Part shown: one piece after another, positions 48,052 through 60,654 of the stretch
Layout: the number at the start of each line of letters is the position of its first letter
How positions within the stretch are numbered: the first letter of the stretch is position 1
Notes under the pieces: generated by a model
Seen by the model: only the letters and a program-made list of their open reading frames with translations
Databases searched by the model: none
What the model was told of the DNA's origin: nothing
From: Balanoglossus misakiensis
Taxonomy: Eukaryota > Hemichordata
NCBI GenBank assembly: GCA_040954595.2
Contig: CM082591.2
Location: forward strand, 9,114,001-9,178,000
Length of the DNA: 64,000 bases
Reading direction: 5' to 3'
Position numbers and translations under genes: made by a program

Positions 48052-48394
48052 CTGACAGAAAATACACACAGAGACAATAAGACAACAACTCATATGGTTA
48101 CCAATTGATCATACACTTGTTAAAAATTCACACAAAAACACATTTATCAACATCAGTAAAAATTGAACAATGAATGCTGGACTGTTTTTCCAATTCACCA
48201 CTTTTTTAAATCAAAGTATTTTATTTTCTTTGCAACAGCTTTGTGGATGTCTAACTGCAGGGAGATCTAACTTCAACCCTTACGCCAACATGGTTGGTCC
48301 AAAGCAATTGTTTTCTATGGTAAAGTTGGACTTCCAAACAGGGAAATGGGGATGAAAGGTTAATATAAGACTTGCATCTGGGTTATTCACTTAC

Positions 48395-48495
48395 CATACA
48401 TATACATGATGTACAAGGATTGAGTTTAAATTCTGTGCCATTCTGATATACAATGCCTGTTGTATTATTCTCACAAACTCTTTCCAAAGGCTCTC
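48395..48495 (-). CDS. VWC exon C4, copy 1
   Basis: 101 bp, phase 1 to 0, donor GTAAGT. Peptide EPLERVCENNTTGIVYQNGT then NPCTSCICM, with a possible N-glycosylation site NNTT. Confidence 0.93.
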
Positions 48496-48887
48496 CTATA
48501 TAGGATAAAGAAAACATTATACGACACACATATTCACAAGTGAGCATGATTGATGTGAGGTCACATGAGTCTCAAAGCCAATCAGCGTGTACAACATTCA
48601 GACCATTCATCTCATGGTTCATTTCCAGGAAATGCAAGTTTTTTTCAATAGTTTTCCAGGGCTTTCAGACCAAAAAATCAATTTTCTGAATATTTTTAAT
48701 TAGATTTCTATGACTTTTGAAGCCAAAACTGACATTTCCTGGGAGTGATTATGCAGATCTTGTGTCAAAAACATCAACAATATTCTGGGACTTTCAGGAA
48801 TGAATTTCATTTTTATATTTCTGTCTTTTCAACAAGTGCATAAATTTTGTCAATATTGTCAGAAAAGAATTTTTTAAAAACACTGAC

Positions 48888-48987
48888 CTGTACATGTTGG
48901 GCAACATGCAGAGTGTTCTACTGTGACTCTCTCTGGAGGACAATTCAGTGTTGGACAGAGAATTGGTAGACACAGCAATATTTCTTC
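48888..48987 (-). CDS. VWC exon C3, copy 1, with 12-bp in-frame insertion
   Basis: 100 bp versus 88 bp in copy 2; phase 0 to 1, donor GTCAGT. The start reads LLCLPILCPTLNCPP, whereas copy 2 reads LLCLPTLNCPP. The extra four residues (ILCP or equivalent) add a cysteine next to a conserved one, which should disturb the VWC disulphides. Confidence 0.9.
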
Positions 48988-49486
48988 CTGTAATCAAAAG
49001 TTATATGATTCAATCTGGCATACATGCACAATTATCATATACTCTACTGTGGAATCATGTCCTCATTTAACGGCTTCGTGCATTTTCTATGTATCATGCA
49101 CGGGCTAGTTGCCCAATTAAGATCACTGTTTTTGTTCTTGTGGTATCCTTAAATAATTCTTATGAAAACACATCAGAGTGAGATTTTAACCTGTTTTTTT
49201 TCAGTGCTTTGATCGTAGAACAGTGTAAAAAGCTCCCAAGAAGTCCAATAACTGATACAATTATTTTACATCTTTATATCATTTTTGTTCAGGATGAATC
49301 TCCTGTCTATGGTTAATGGAACAAAAATTGTCATTTGTTGAATATAAATTAATTGTTGTTTCATCTGTAGTTTAATGATCTGTTTCCTTGACCACACAAA
49401 TTAAAGTTATTATAAAAATTGTATACACATGTTGGTTGTAATTGGAGAATAAGACAAGAATTCGCTCATTAAGATGTCCATCTTAC

Positions 49487-49664
49487 CGAACACTGGCATT
49501 CCAAACATTGGTCGATCGTCATCTGGTTTAAAAATAGCACCTTCCTTATAAGTGACACCTCTGAATTCGCAACCAATACATGCTTGACAACACTGGTTTG
49601 GAACTCGCACTGGGTTCTCACACGGTGCTGGACATGTGACAGTTGTACAGGAGATGTCTTGGTC
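49487..49664 (-). CDS. VWC exon C2, copy 1, broken by a 4-bp insertion
   Basis: 178 bp versus 174 bp in copy 2. Frame is intact through DQDISCTTVTCPAPC and GCEFRGVTYKEGAIFKPDDD, then an extra ATCG-type tetranucleotide in CATTGGTCGATCGTCATC shifts the frame so that the expected QCLECQCS is out of frame. Confidence 0.9.
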
Positions 49665-49921
49665 CTGTCAACACAAGAAAAAAAAACGTCCAAGTTACAA
49701 ACAAGAGAAATACTGTAAAACACTTTATTTTCGCGAGTTGAAATTTTCGCGATATTGAAAGATGCCACTGTTTTGCGAGTATTAATTTTCATGTTCTATT
49801 ATTTCATTCACTGCATTGTTATCTTCAAAAAAATTTACGCTACTTTTTATTTTCACGTTATTTTGGCTCTCGCGTATTTGGCGAAAATGTATTGCTCGCG
49901 AAATTAAAGTGTTTTACAGTA

Positions 49922-50115
49922 TGAATGAATGAATGAATTTTATTTCACCAGAGATATGTCGATATATATATATATATATAATACACTGAATGTAAAAGGA
50001 AGATGTTACATATTTCCAGTGTGGACCATGGAAATAGTTTCGCCGAAACTAGTCTAGTCCATGGTGCATATTTCTGAGTTAATTAATTATAAAGATGTCA
50101 AACAGTTGTAAACGA
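49922..50115. repeat. Copy-1-specific insert with ATGA and AT microsatellites
   Basis: Together with the MITE at 49711-49921 this stretch is missing from the matching place in copy 2 (near 60030). It has ATGAATGAATGAATG at the start, an AT dinucleotide run at 49962-49982, and a short hairpin around TCCATGG. Confidence 0.6.
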
Positions 50116-50408
50116 CACTAGTTACACAAGATAACATAATTGATACACAGATTAAAAATTATTATATAAATAGCCCAAAGTACAGATCTAGAAATCTAAT
50201 TACTGAGATATATGACAAGAAGCAAAGATCCACAAAACATGAAAGCTCATCAGAACAGCAGAATGTGACACTGTACACATTGTTGCTGCACAAAAATGTC
50301 TTGGCATGAACACACTGCATGTGCTTATCACCCTCAAAGCCAAAAGTGCTCTGCATGTGCTTATAACAATCAAAGCCAAATGTGCTCTAACACAAGATAT
50401 ATTCTTCA

Positions 50409-50767
50409 TTAAAGGGACAAAGTCTCTCTTCTTCCCCATTTTTAATTAATTATGTTTGATACAAGACACCGTTTATGTTATTCTACATGTGGATTTATAG
50501 GGAATCAACGTTCAACCACACACTACCTCCATCCCACTTGTAGACGAGAGGGGAAAATCTCGCCAAAATGAATAATCAGTCTCTACCATTTATTCATTTT
50601 GGGCGAGTTTTTATTTTCATATCATATAAGCGGGATGGAAGTTGTGTGTGGTTTAACGTCCATTCACTACATGTACATATACACATGTACATTTACATAA
50701 ACAGTGTCTTGTATCAAACATAATTAATTGGAAAGGGGCAGCGAGAGAGAGACTTTGTCCCTTTAAA
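50409..50767. mobile_element. Foldback element, family F2
   Basis: Same family as 31421-31772; ends TTAAAGGGACAAAGTCTCTC and its inverse. Matches 60297-60632 at the same place in copy 2. Confidence 0.85.
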
Positions 50768-50789
50768 TCCACCAATCAAAGTAACTTAC

Positions 50790-50875
50790 ATCACATATAC
50801 ATGTTGTACAGGGATCATCTTGAAGAGTCCACATGTCACCATGGTGATACGTTGTGTCATCAATGACCGGACAGT
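50790..50875 (-). CDS. VWC exon C1, copy 1
   Basis: 86 bp, phase 1 to 0, donor GTAAGT. Peptide DCPVIDDTTYHHGDMWTLQD then DPCTTCICD. First exon of the 9-exon unit; intact here, in contrast to copy 2. Confidence 0.92.
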
Positions 50876-51047
50876 CTAAACAAAGAGACAAAGAAGACAT
50901 TTTATACAGCGCTATGTCACTCTGGTTGAAAACATGATGATATGGAATACCATTATCTGGGTGTTCAAATTATATAGAATTCTTCTGTTTTGCAGTATTA
51001 AAATTGTTTTTATTACTTTTCTGATCAATATACTGGTATTGTGTAAA

Positions 51048-52080
51048 TGAGCGTCCTTGTCACTACAAGCAACCAGTCGATCGAGTATGGAGCAATATGT
51101 CACGCCTCTGGCCATTTTTGCAGTTGTCATTCATCGGATTAACTACGTGCTGTTTTCTCATTAGCAATTATAACGAACGTCTTTGAACACGGTTCGCGCG
51201 CTCCAACAGCTTCGTGCGGTAATGTAGTAATCTTCTTCCAAATGTAGACTTCGTGGTTGGTAATTTCAACACTGTTGATCGTCAACAGCATGATAAAAAC
51301 AACTGAAAACTATATATGGGGTTCATTTGAAAAATCACCTGCGACAGGCTGTGATTTCGCTATCCAGCGAAATCACGGCCAGTCGGCTTTCTTCCCTTGT
51401 CCAGTAAGGCAAGTAGGCGGTAAGCTGGAGGGGTCAGGCGGTAGGAAGAGTTCACCAAAAGAGGGCGCATTTTATCATCCATTGTTTATAATGTGTAGTG
51501 TATGAGCAGAGAAGCCTCAGTGTTCCGGTTAGAACCGTATCGGTAAGACAAAGACAGAAGAGTTGACCGACAACAAATTTATTCAGTTTATATCATATAA
51601 TTCCTACTTAAACGTTCCCTGAATAAATCCCTGTGGTTAAACCACAGTCGCGCGTGTTTAAACCAAATAAATAAAACAAAAATAATGTTGAATTAACGGA
51701 CGTTTTATTTTGGAACTGCTCTGTGGAAATATTTGTCGCTTTGCCACGCGCGATGCCCGTCTTGTCACTTTTTGTCGTCTGCTTCATGTTTAATGCTCGA
51801 TCCCGGCCGCTCGTGTTTACATTCGTCGTCGCCATGTTGGTTCACGATCGTAATTTCTCTTTCTGACACCGTTTCGGTAAGAAAATACACTGATATGCCA
51901 CAAAAACAGTTGTTGATATAATATATTAGCAATAACCCCGCCTCAGTCGGGTATACACTCCATTTGGGTACAATTCGCTCCATATAGCACTCGCCTGACG
52001 GCTCGTGCTATATGTCTCGAATTGTACCCAAATCTCGTGTATACCCGCCTGCGACGGGGGTTATTGCTTAATTATTTAAC
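51048..52080. other. Spacer between duplicated segments; CpG-rich unique DNA
   Basis: No homologue in the other copy. It contains CpG-rich stretches (about 51180-51260 and 51640-51870), a 34-bp hairpin GATTTCGCTATCCAGCGAAATC near 51350-51371, and the palindrome 51928-52068. No coding exon recognised. It occupies the place where a VWC exon like 61112-61205 would be expected. Confidence 0.5.
51928..52068. repeat. 140-bp palindrome
   Basis: Arms run AGCAATAACCCC, TCGGGTATACAC, TTTGGGTACAATTCG, ATATAGCAC toward a 14-base loop TCGCCTGACGGCTC. A few mismatches only. It resembles a small foldback transposon. Confidence 0.85.
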
Positions 52081-52246
52081 GGGTTATTAATATAGAAATT
52101 ATGGACGACGCCCTGACCATTGATACTATAAATAGTAAAGGAATACATGTGTGCACCATTTTCATGATGCATGTAGACTAGACAATATTTCTTCTACGTG
52201 TATTAGCGGAACATTTTTCCACAGTGTAGTTTACTAGAAAAAAAAC
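52081..52246 (-). repeat. Remnant of the A1-A2 intron (A'')
   Basis: Similar to 29960-30205 and 61226-61475 (shared phrases ATAGAAATTATGGACGAC, TGTGTGCACCA, ATGATGCATGTAGACTAGAC). It shows that an A-type module once preceded copy 1 of the 9-exon unit. Confidence 0.75.
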
Positions 52247-53269
52247 TTAAAGGGAAAATGACAAAATCCCTCTGTCGCTGCCTTTTTTCCCTTAATTATG
52301 TTTGATACAAGACACTGTTTATGTTATTCTACATGTGGATATATAGTGAATCAACGTTCGACCACCCACAATTTGTATGCCACTTGTAGATGCGAGAGTT
52401 AAAAAACTCACCACAATGAATAAACGGTCTCTACCATTTATTCATTTTGGGCGAGTTTTTATTCTTGTAACCTACAAGTGGGATGGAAGATGTGTGTGGT
52501 TGAACGCTCATTCACTACATGTATGCATGTAAATTAACATAAATGGTGTCTTGTATCTAACATAATTAATGGAAAAGGGGCAGCGAGGGAGAGACTTTGT
52601 CCCTTTAAAGGCATACGCCCATATATGGCTGAAATGGCGTATTTGAGCGTTCTATAGAACAAATGGTGGCACTCTTTTTTACGCTTGTGCCACCCACTGA
52701 AAATCTGTGATTGGTAGCTAGTCCTCAATTTGCCATGGTAACTATTGCTGATTTTCCATAGGTGACTGTATACCTTTGAGAGTGTCTACCGAAGAATGTT
52801 GCTATGATCGTAGCATTGTAACAACAGACGTCAAATGTTACCAAAAATTTGTAAACAAATGATATTCAAAGAATGCTTATTATGTACGTAACACATTCTG
52901 GACAGTTTTGAGGTCCCAGAATCACATTCTGTGTCTCTATTTGGCTACTCTTTCTGATTGCTCACATTTGATGGTTTGAAGGACTTCCAAAGGCAATCTG
53001 GCTGGCGTTGTTTCACATAACAATTTCTTATATCTCTTGCATTTTGTAAACAAGTCCAAATCCTTAGACTGTTGCTCCCCTTTGAAATCTAGTTTTATCG
53101 ACTTTGGTAACATTTCCTGGGTTTATGACACATTTTGATCACATTATGTCTAAATATGGTATAGTATGCACCCAGACATAAGTGACACACGTCAGCCTCC
53201 ACTATGTTTTCGTGTAAACTTGGCTGTCAGTTTTTAATAACCTCATAATATATTGATAATTAGACTTAC

Positions 53270-53321
53270 GTGGAACACATTTCTGGCAGCATTCACCATC
53301 AATATGGCCGATCTCTTCTTC
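53270..53321 (-). CDS. VWC exon B3, copy 2
   Basis: 52 bp, phase 0 to 1. Peptide EEEIGHIDGECCQKCVP. The donor is GTAAGT here, GTGAGT in copy 1. It joins in phase with C1 of copy 1 at 50875. Confidence 0.9.
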
Positions 53322-54026
53322 CTGGAAATATAAACAACAAATGAATTATTACCACAGTAAATACAAATTGTATATCCACTGAGAAGACACACAATAAAAC
53401 ATCTATAGCACAGTGTCTTCAAATTTTTAATACTGAGAAACCTGTCTATTAAAGACACTTTCAGGAACAGAAAGACTGTCCTTATTGCAGAGGTGTCCTT
53501 AATGACAGATTTCACTGTAATTGTATAGAAAAAAATTGAAATGGGTAAAATGTAAGTGAATGGAACATCCCTCTTCCATAATACTGAACCTTATAAACGA
53601 ATGTGCCGCTATTTAGAATTAACATATAACAAATTTATCATTTCTGTTCAGAACAGTGATTGTGAATTGATCAATTTCTGATGGACACTTGAATGAAGTA
53701 CATTTATTTCAGATGCTAAACAATTGAGAAAGTTGTTTGGTTTGTTTGGTTTGATTACTACAAAAGGGCTGTCTTGAAAATCCAAATAATGAGAACTAAT
53801 ACAAAAGGGCTTTCTTGAAAAAAAAACAAATGATGAGGATTCTTTAATATGTTTTATGGAGTTGACCAAGAAACCTCAGTTGATACCCAAAACAAAAATA
53901 TTCAGAAAACAGCACAAAGTTAGAGTTACTTGTCCTTTAAAACTATTGCTCTCAGGCCCATAAAGTAAAACAACGCAAAACTGTAGTCTGACCATACACT
54001 ATTGAATTCATGACTGATAAACTTAC

Positions 54027-54125
54027 CGCTGTGCAAGTCAAAGGTTGACAGACTTCTTGAACGCAGCTCTCTTTACCATTGAAGCAATCACAGATGTCGC
54101 ACCCCACATGCCAAGTTTCACCAGA
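54027..54125 (-). CDS. VWC exon B2, copy 2
   Basis: 99 bp, phase 0 to 0; same peptide as 42460-42558 (GETWHVGCDICDCFNGKES). Confidence 0.9.
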
Positions 54126-54764
54126 CTGAAAAGTGAAAGTTCAAATTTTGCTGGATACCCGGTATGCAGATCGTGTGTGTATAATTGGTCTGTCATAATT
54201 AACCCTAATGCTACTGGGTGTCATACCTGTTCAGAGTCTCAAGTCCCTTAAATAAAATACGTATTTGCCATTTTATCTTCTATAATGTATTTTGACTGTC
54301 TTGACATGGCTCTCATACGTACCTAGACACACTTGGCAGTCTGAACCTCCCAGAAAATGAACCAAATTGCACTGGTTTGTACTGTATTGGTCTGAGGGTC
54401 TTGGATAGGCCCTACTGATTAACACGCACTTGGCAGTCTAACAGGCCTGGGAGCCAGGATTCGAGGCACCTTTCAACTGACTTGGCAGCGTTAGTGTTAA
54501 TTTACATTTCATTATACATTTGCTGTGCTACACTTATGACCATTCTCTTTACCTCTCTCGTATTTCCACTTGGTTTTTTGCAGATTACTTGCATGATAAT
54601 GCATACCAAACAAATAAAAAGAGGAGTATGCCACTTGGTGCAAAGACTGGCATAAATTGCTGATGAGCTAACACCAATGGCACAGCTCGTCTTGCATTGC
54701 GAAGTCTCAGCAGAATCCATTTTTGCAGAAAATTTATCATATATCTTAGAAATTAAATTGTTAC

Positions 54765-54902
54765 CTGATATCTCCTGCCTTTGTACATACAATAAGATTC
54801 CACAGTACATTTTGGACAGCAACTGCCATCTGGTAAAATCTGGTTTTCTAGATCACAGTTGATTTGTTCACAATTGGGTCTTTCACAGGTTACCTCTCCA
54901 TC
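54765..54902 (-). CDS. VWC exon B1, copy 2
   Basis: 138 bp, phase 0 to 0; same peptide as 43197-43334. Confidence 0.92.
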
Positions 54903-55216
54903 CTTAACAGAAATTCAGAAAACATTGTATGACATAAAACAGGTCGATGGAGAGGATGAAATGTTTTCAATAATCTGTACAGTGAATATACAGGAAAAAT
55001 AGCAACATTATTCAACAAGTTATACAAGTTATGTGAAAATGTTGCATCAAACTTTGATAGGGAAAATGTGCCATTCAAAGTGTTTGCTTGCAGGTACTGA
55101 ACCAATTTCAGAATTTTCGATAATTTTCAGAATTTCTTTTAAATCTTAGGTTTTCTTCAACAGACATAAGTGTTTCCATCACCTTGATGTTTTCAAAAAG
55201 AGAAAGTATTATTTTT

Positions 55217-56570
55217 AGGTCCCATTGGTATCGGCATATATACCATGGGACCTTATGGGATCGGTTGCGTCTGTATGTATGGATGGATGGATGGATGGAT
55301 GTATGTATGTCTGTATGTCCGTCCACATCAAAAACTTGAAAACCGCTGTGCGTATCACCTCAATATTTGGTGTGTAGGTGCAGGCATGGCTGTAGATGGG
55401 AGTTTGTCCAAACGAAGTTGCCAGGCCCAAAAATATGCAAATTAGCTGGAAAAATGTGAAATTTATCAAAACTCTGAAAGTCAACAACTACTCGTCAGAT
55501 TGCTTTAAAAATTTGTATGCATGTACCATATGTAAACCTCACATCGACCTGTAAGTGTTTAGTTAATATCATGGATGTTTTATTTTTTATGAATTTTTTA
55601 GTCTTTTTATTAAATTTATACTTTTACTTATACGTCTATGGTTAAGCTATGTCCACGTCTTATTGTGGAATTCTGGTCTGTGCAATAGTCCTGTACAGTG
55701 ACTGTCTATTGGTCAGTGAGCACAATGGGGCCAAAATAAAAGGCAAAATTTTGGGCTCACCTGTAACACCTGCTTAACACATTAATTATGTGCATACCTA
55801 ATTCCGGGCTAACTAATAGGGCTAGAGGTTTCGTTCTTGTGGGACATGGACCAGTATAGGGTCAAAATATCTTGCCCAAATTTTGCATGACCTCAGGTGA
55901 CCTTTGACCTACTTTATCATATCTCGGCATCCAGAGCAGGTACAGACATGGCGTTTGGAGGGTTGGGACTAAAATTGAAAAGCCAAAATTGGGGGTCACC
56001 TGTGACACCTGCATATCTCATTAATTACGTGCATACCTCATTCCAGGCTAACCAATAGGGCTATAGGTTTGGTTTTTGTTGAACATGGACCAGTATAAGG
56101 TCAAAATTTCTTGCCCAAATGTTGCATGACCTCAGGTGACCTTTGACCTACTTTATCATATCTTGGCCTCCAGAGCAGGTACAGATTTGGCATTTGGAGG
56201 GTTGGGACTAAAATTGAAAAGCCAAAATTTGGGGTCACCTGTGACACCTGCATATCTCATTAATTATGTGCATACCTAATTCCAGGCTAACCAATAGGGC
56301 TATATGTTTGGTTTTTGTTGAACATGGACCAGTATAGGGTCAAAATTTCTTGCCCAAATTTTGCATAACCTCAGGTGACCTTTGACCTACTTTTCCATAT
56401 CTTGGCATCCAGAGCAGATATGCTTATTACTATATGTTGCTATGTGCTATGTTGGCTTGGGACCGCTATTGCTGCTTGCAGATCTGCTTGCAATGTCACC
56501 TGTAATTTTTATTCTGGTGTGTCACTGTTTCCGAATAATCCTCAAATGGGACCACAGTGTCCTTGACGCT
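55217..56570. mobile_element. 1.35-kb H1-related insertion, only in copy 2
   Basis: Interrupts the sequence ATTATTTTTGAAATG seen intact at 43641-43655 in copy 1; ATTTTT is present on both sides. The left end AGGTCCCATTGGTATC folds with GATACCATGGGACCT-like text into a hairpin, followed by an ATGG/ATGT microsatellite (about 55270-55312). The right two thirds are about 2.7 tandem units of 240 bp (phrase GCATACCTAATTCC at 55792, 56031 and 56270), each with a DR1 motif. Confidence 0.9.
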
Positions 56571-56889
56571 ATTTTTTGAAATGTGGAATTACTGTAAAAC
56601 ATGTTATTTTCCTGAGCAATAAATTTTTCGCGAAATACGCGAGAACCAAAATAGCGTGAAAATAAAAAGTCGTATACATTTTTTTGAAGATAATGATGCA
56701 GTGAATGAAATAAGAGAACGTGAAAATTAATACTAGCGAAACAGTGGCTTCTCTCGATATCGCGAAAATTTCAACTCGCTAAAATAAAGTGTTTTACAGT
56801 AGTTTGGAACACGGTTATATTAATAATAAACTACACGCAACAAACATTAGAGGTTCACCAGAAGACGAAGTGTTAGATCAGAAACTTAC

Positions 56890-56981
56890 CAGACATGTGC
56901 AAAGGCTGCAAGGATCAGCCAATGGAACAAACTGTTCACCAGTTTTGTAAATCTGATTCTCAAAGCTACATTCCAAAGGAC
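56890..56981 (-). CDS. VWC exon C6, copy 2
   Basis: 92 bp, phase 1 to 0; peptide as in 46991-47082. Confidence 0.92.
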
Positions 56982-57844
56982 CTGTAAATGGAACATGACA
57001 ACTGGTGGTATTATCTAGAGGAAGTGGAAAGTCACTGACTTCTGAAATGTTCTGAATACTAGTACTCTCTTAAAGGCAATAGATCGTCTCACGCGCATGT
57101 GTGTAACTTCCCAGCAAATTTTCTGTTCGATGCATTCAAATATTGGACTGCCTTCGCTTCCTTCCATATTTCATGCGCACCGTATAAGTAGATTCTGGTT
57201 TTGTCCCTCCTTTTTACCCAAGCTGGTATTTTCTCACGATCTCCGACATAGATTATGGTCGCCACCATCTTGTCTGTTGTTAGGACAGAGCACTGCCTTA
57301 TGGGATTGACTGTTCACTAAATGTCTGTAACCAGCGGCTACAGCTGGAACATGCGTGTGACACAAGCTAGGTGCTTTAAAGGGCAGTGATCATCTTATGC
57401 GCATGTGCCAAACCAGAAACTCTCGTTACATAAATTGTATACAGTCATTGCCATAAGGCAGTGTGCTGTCTTGACAACAGACAAGATGGTGGCAACCATA
57501 ATCTGTGACTGATTGGGAAAAAACAGCAAATTGGATGAAAAGAAGGGACAAAACTAAAGTCTGGGTGAACATGAAATATAGAAGGAAGCGAAGGCAGTCC
57601 ACTATTTGAATGTATTGAACGCAAACTTTGCAGAACACTTGAATTGGATGTAAGGTTTGTACACATTAAATACACATGTGCATAAGACGATCATTGGCCT
57701 TTTACAGTTGTCACTGTGAGCAATAAATTGTATCAAGGAATACATACGCCCAGTTGTATTGAAACTTTTTGTGTTGTAAAAAGGTAACACAGACACGCAT
57801 TGCATGATTGAACACCATATGTTGATGTACATAAAAAAACTTAC

Positions 57845-57944
57845 TTGCACAGCGTGGACAGCATTCACCTGCATCACGTAGGATTCTATCTTCGTTACAT
57901 TCTAACTCAGGACACAATTTGACATCACATGAAACATGACCATC
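57845..57944 (-). CDS. VWC exon C5, copy 2
   Basis: 100 bp, phase 0 to 1. Peptide DGHVSCDVKLCPELECNEDR then GECCPRC; CCPRC is closer to the VWC norm than CCQRC in copy 1. Confidence 0.93.
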
Positions 57945-58305
57945 CTGACAGAAAATACACACACAGACAATAAGACAACAACTCATATGGTTACCAATTG
58001 ATCATACACTTGTTAAAATTCACACAAAAACATATTTATCAACATCAGTAAAAATTGAACAATGAATGCTGGACCGTTTTTACAATTCACCACTTTTGAT
58101 TGCGATTGACACTTTTTTAAATCAAAGTATTTTATTTTCTTTGCAACAGCTTTGTGGATGTCTAACTGCAGGGAGATCTAACTTCAACCCTTACGCCAAC
58201 ATGGTTGGTCCAAAGCCATTGTTTTCTATGGTAAAGTTGGACTTCCAAACAGGGAAATGGGGATGAAAGGTTAATATAAGACTTGCATCTGGGTTATTCA
58301 CTTAC

Positions 58306-58406
58306 CATACATATACATGATGTACAAGGATTGAGTTTAAATTCTGTGCCATTCTGATATACAATGCCTGTTGTATTACTCTCACAAACTCTTTCCAAAG
58401 GCTCTC
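58306..58406 (-). CDS. VWC exon C4, copy 2
   Basis: 101 bp, phase 1 to 0; peptide as in 48395-48495 apart from one possible change near NNTT. Confidence 0.92.
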
Positions 58407-58803
58407 CTATATAGGATAAAGAAGACATTATACGACACACATATTCACAAGTGAGCATGATTGATGTGAGGTCACATGAGTCTCAAAGCCAATCAGAGTG
58501 TACAACTTTCAGACCATTCATCTCATGGTTCATTTCCAGGAAATGCAAGTTTTTTTCAATAGTTTTCCAGGGCTTTCAGTAAAAAAATTCAATTTTCTGA
58601 ATTGTTTTCATTAGTTTTCTATGACTTTTGAAGCCAACAACTGACATTTCCTGAGAGTGATTATGCAGATGACATATCAAAAACATTAACAATATTGCAG
58701 GACTTTCAGAAATGAATTTCATTTTTATATTTCTGTCTCTTCAGCAAGTGTATAAACAATATTGTCAGAATTTTTTTTACACAGAGTTAAAAAAAACACT
58801 GAC

Positions 58804-58891
58804 CTGTACATGTTGGGCAACATGCAGAGTTTTCTACTGTGACTCTCTCTGGAGGACAATTCAGTGTTGGTAGACACAGCAATATTCCTTC
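58804..58891 (-). CDS. VWC exon C3, copy 2
   Basis: 88 bp, phase 0 to 1, donor GTCAGT. Peptide EGILLCLPTLNCPPERVTVE then SACCPTC; normal cysteine spacing, unlike copy 1. Confidence 0.92.
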
Positions 58892-58944
58892 CTGTAATCA
58901 CAAGTTATATGATTCAATCTGGTGTATGTGCACCATTCTGGTCG

Positions 58945-59286
58945 CCTTAAATAGGTTTTCACTTTGCGCTAGGGGATCAAATCACACTGCATTCTGGGCC
59001 AAAAGTCGACAACCCACTGTAGTAAGAGATAGAAGAGATGATATTTTTACTGAATTTCATGACTTTCTCTGGTCAAACATGTCTGTCTTTGTAGTTACCA
59101 TATTAAACTTATTAAACTTTTTTCACATTTTGTTATTTTTTCTGCTACAAAGTTTCAAAATGACCCATCAACACTTTAGCTTATGAACTCCCATTGTTTA
59201 AGCATGGCAAAAAACGGCCATCTTGAATTGTGTCGACCATTTGAGATTTTCACCACTCACTTAGGTAGCTTAAAACCTATTTAAGG
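58945..59286. mobile_element. 340-bp MITE with CCTTAAATAGG ends, only in copy 2
   Basis: Terminal inverted repeats CCTTAAATAGGTTTT. The surrounding intron matches 49.02-49.08 kb in copy 1, where the element is missing. The target duplication could not be defined. Confidence 0.85.
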
Positions 59287-59808
59287 TAGGGAGAATTATC
59301 ATACAGTGGCATCATGTTCCCATTTAACTTCATGCGAAAGAGAGTCCTCACATCCATGCATTTTTTTATGTATCATACACGGCCTGGCTGCCCAATTAAG
59401 ATCACTGCCATGCATTTCTGAACTGTTTTTGTTCTTGTGGTACACACTTTGCTATCCTTAAATAATTCTTATGAAAACACACCAGAATGAGATTTTAACC
59501 TGTTTTTTTTCAGTGCTTTGATTGTAGCACAGAGTAAAAAGCTCGCAAGAAATTCATTGTCTCTTCAAAGCTGATACAATTATTTTACATCTTTATATCC
59601 TTTTTGTTCATGATGAATCTCCTGTCTATGGTTAATGGAAGAAAAATTGTCATTTGTTGAATATTAATTAGTTGTTGTTTCATTTGTAGTTTAATGCTCT
59701 GTTTCCTTGACAACACAAATTAAAGTTGTCATTATAAATATTGTAAACACATGTTGGTTGTAATTGGAGAATAAGACAAGAATTCGCACATTAAGATGTC
59801 CATCTTAC

Positions 59809-59982
59809 CGAACACTGGCATTCCAAACATTGGTCGTCATCTGGTTTAAAAATAGCACTTTCCTTATAAGTGACACCTCTGAATTCACAACCAATACATG
59901 CTTGACAACACTGGTTTGGTACTCGCACTGGGTTCTCACACGGTGCTGGACATGTGACAGTTGTACAGGAGATGTCTTGGTC
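59809..59982 (-). CDS. VWC exon C2, copy 2
   Basis: 174 bp, phase 0 to 0, donor GTAAGA. Peptide DQDISCTTVTCPAPCENPVR, QCCQACIGCEFRGVTYKES and KPDDDQCLECQCS. Intact version of the exon broken in copy 1. Confidence 0.93.
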
Positions 59983-60654
59983 CTGTCAACACAAGAAACA
60001 AAAACGTCCAAGTTACAAACAAGAGAAGTATGTAAAGTACACTAGCTACACAAGATAGCATAATCTTGTTAGATAACAAGATTAAAAATCATTATAGCCA
60101 AAAGTACAGATCTAGAAATCTAATTACTGAGATATATGACAAGAAGCAAAGATCCACAAAACATGAAAGCTCATCAGAACAGCAGAATGTGACACTGTAC
60201 ACTGTGTTGCTCCACAGAAAAGTCTTGGCATGAACACACTGCATGTGCTTATAACAATCAAAGCCAAAAGTGCTCTAACACAAGATATATTATTCATTAA
60301 AGGGACAAAGTCTCTCTTCTCCCCCATTTTTAATTAATTATGTTTGATACAAGACACCGTTTATGTTATTCTACATGTGAATTTATAGGGAATCGACGTT
60401 CAACCACACACTACTTCCATCCCACTTGTAGACGAGAGGGGAAAATCTCGCCAAAATGAATAATCAGTCTCTACCATTTATTCATATTGGGCGAGTTTTT
60501 ATTTTCATATCATACTAGCGGGATGGAAGTTGTGTGTGGTTGAACGTTCATTCACTACATGTACATATACACATGTACATTAACATAAACAATTGGAAAG
60601 GGGTAGCGAGAGAGAGACTTTGTCCCTTTAAATCCACCAATCAAAGTAACTTAC

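Larger units (their letters stand above)
41054..51047 (-). repeat. Duplicated segment, copy 1 (9 VWC exons)
   Basis: Homologous to 52605-60932 in the same orientation. It carries nine exons coding five VWC domains. By eye the part 41.05-43.64 differs from 52.6-55.2 at only about one base per hundred, while 46.9-51.0 versus 56.8-60.9 is more diverged. Copy-specific insertions: 43901-46928 and about 49710-50115. Confidence 0.95.
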
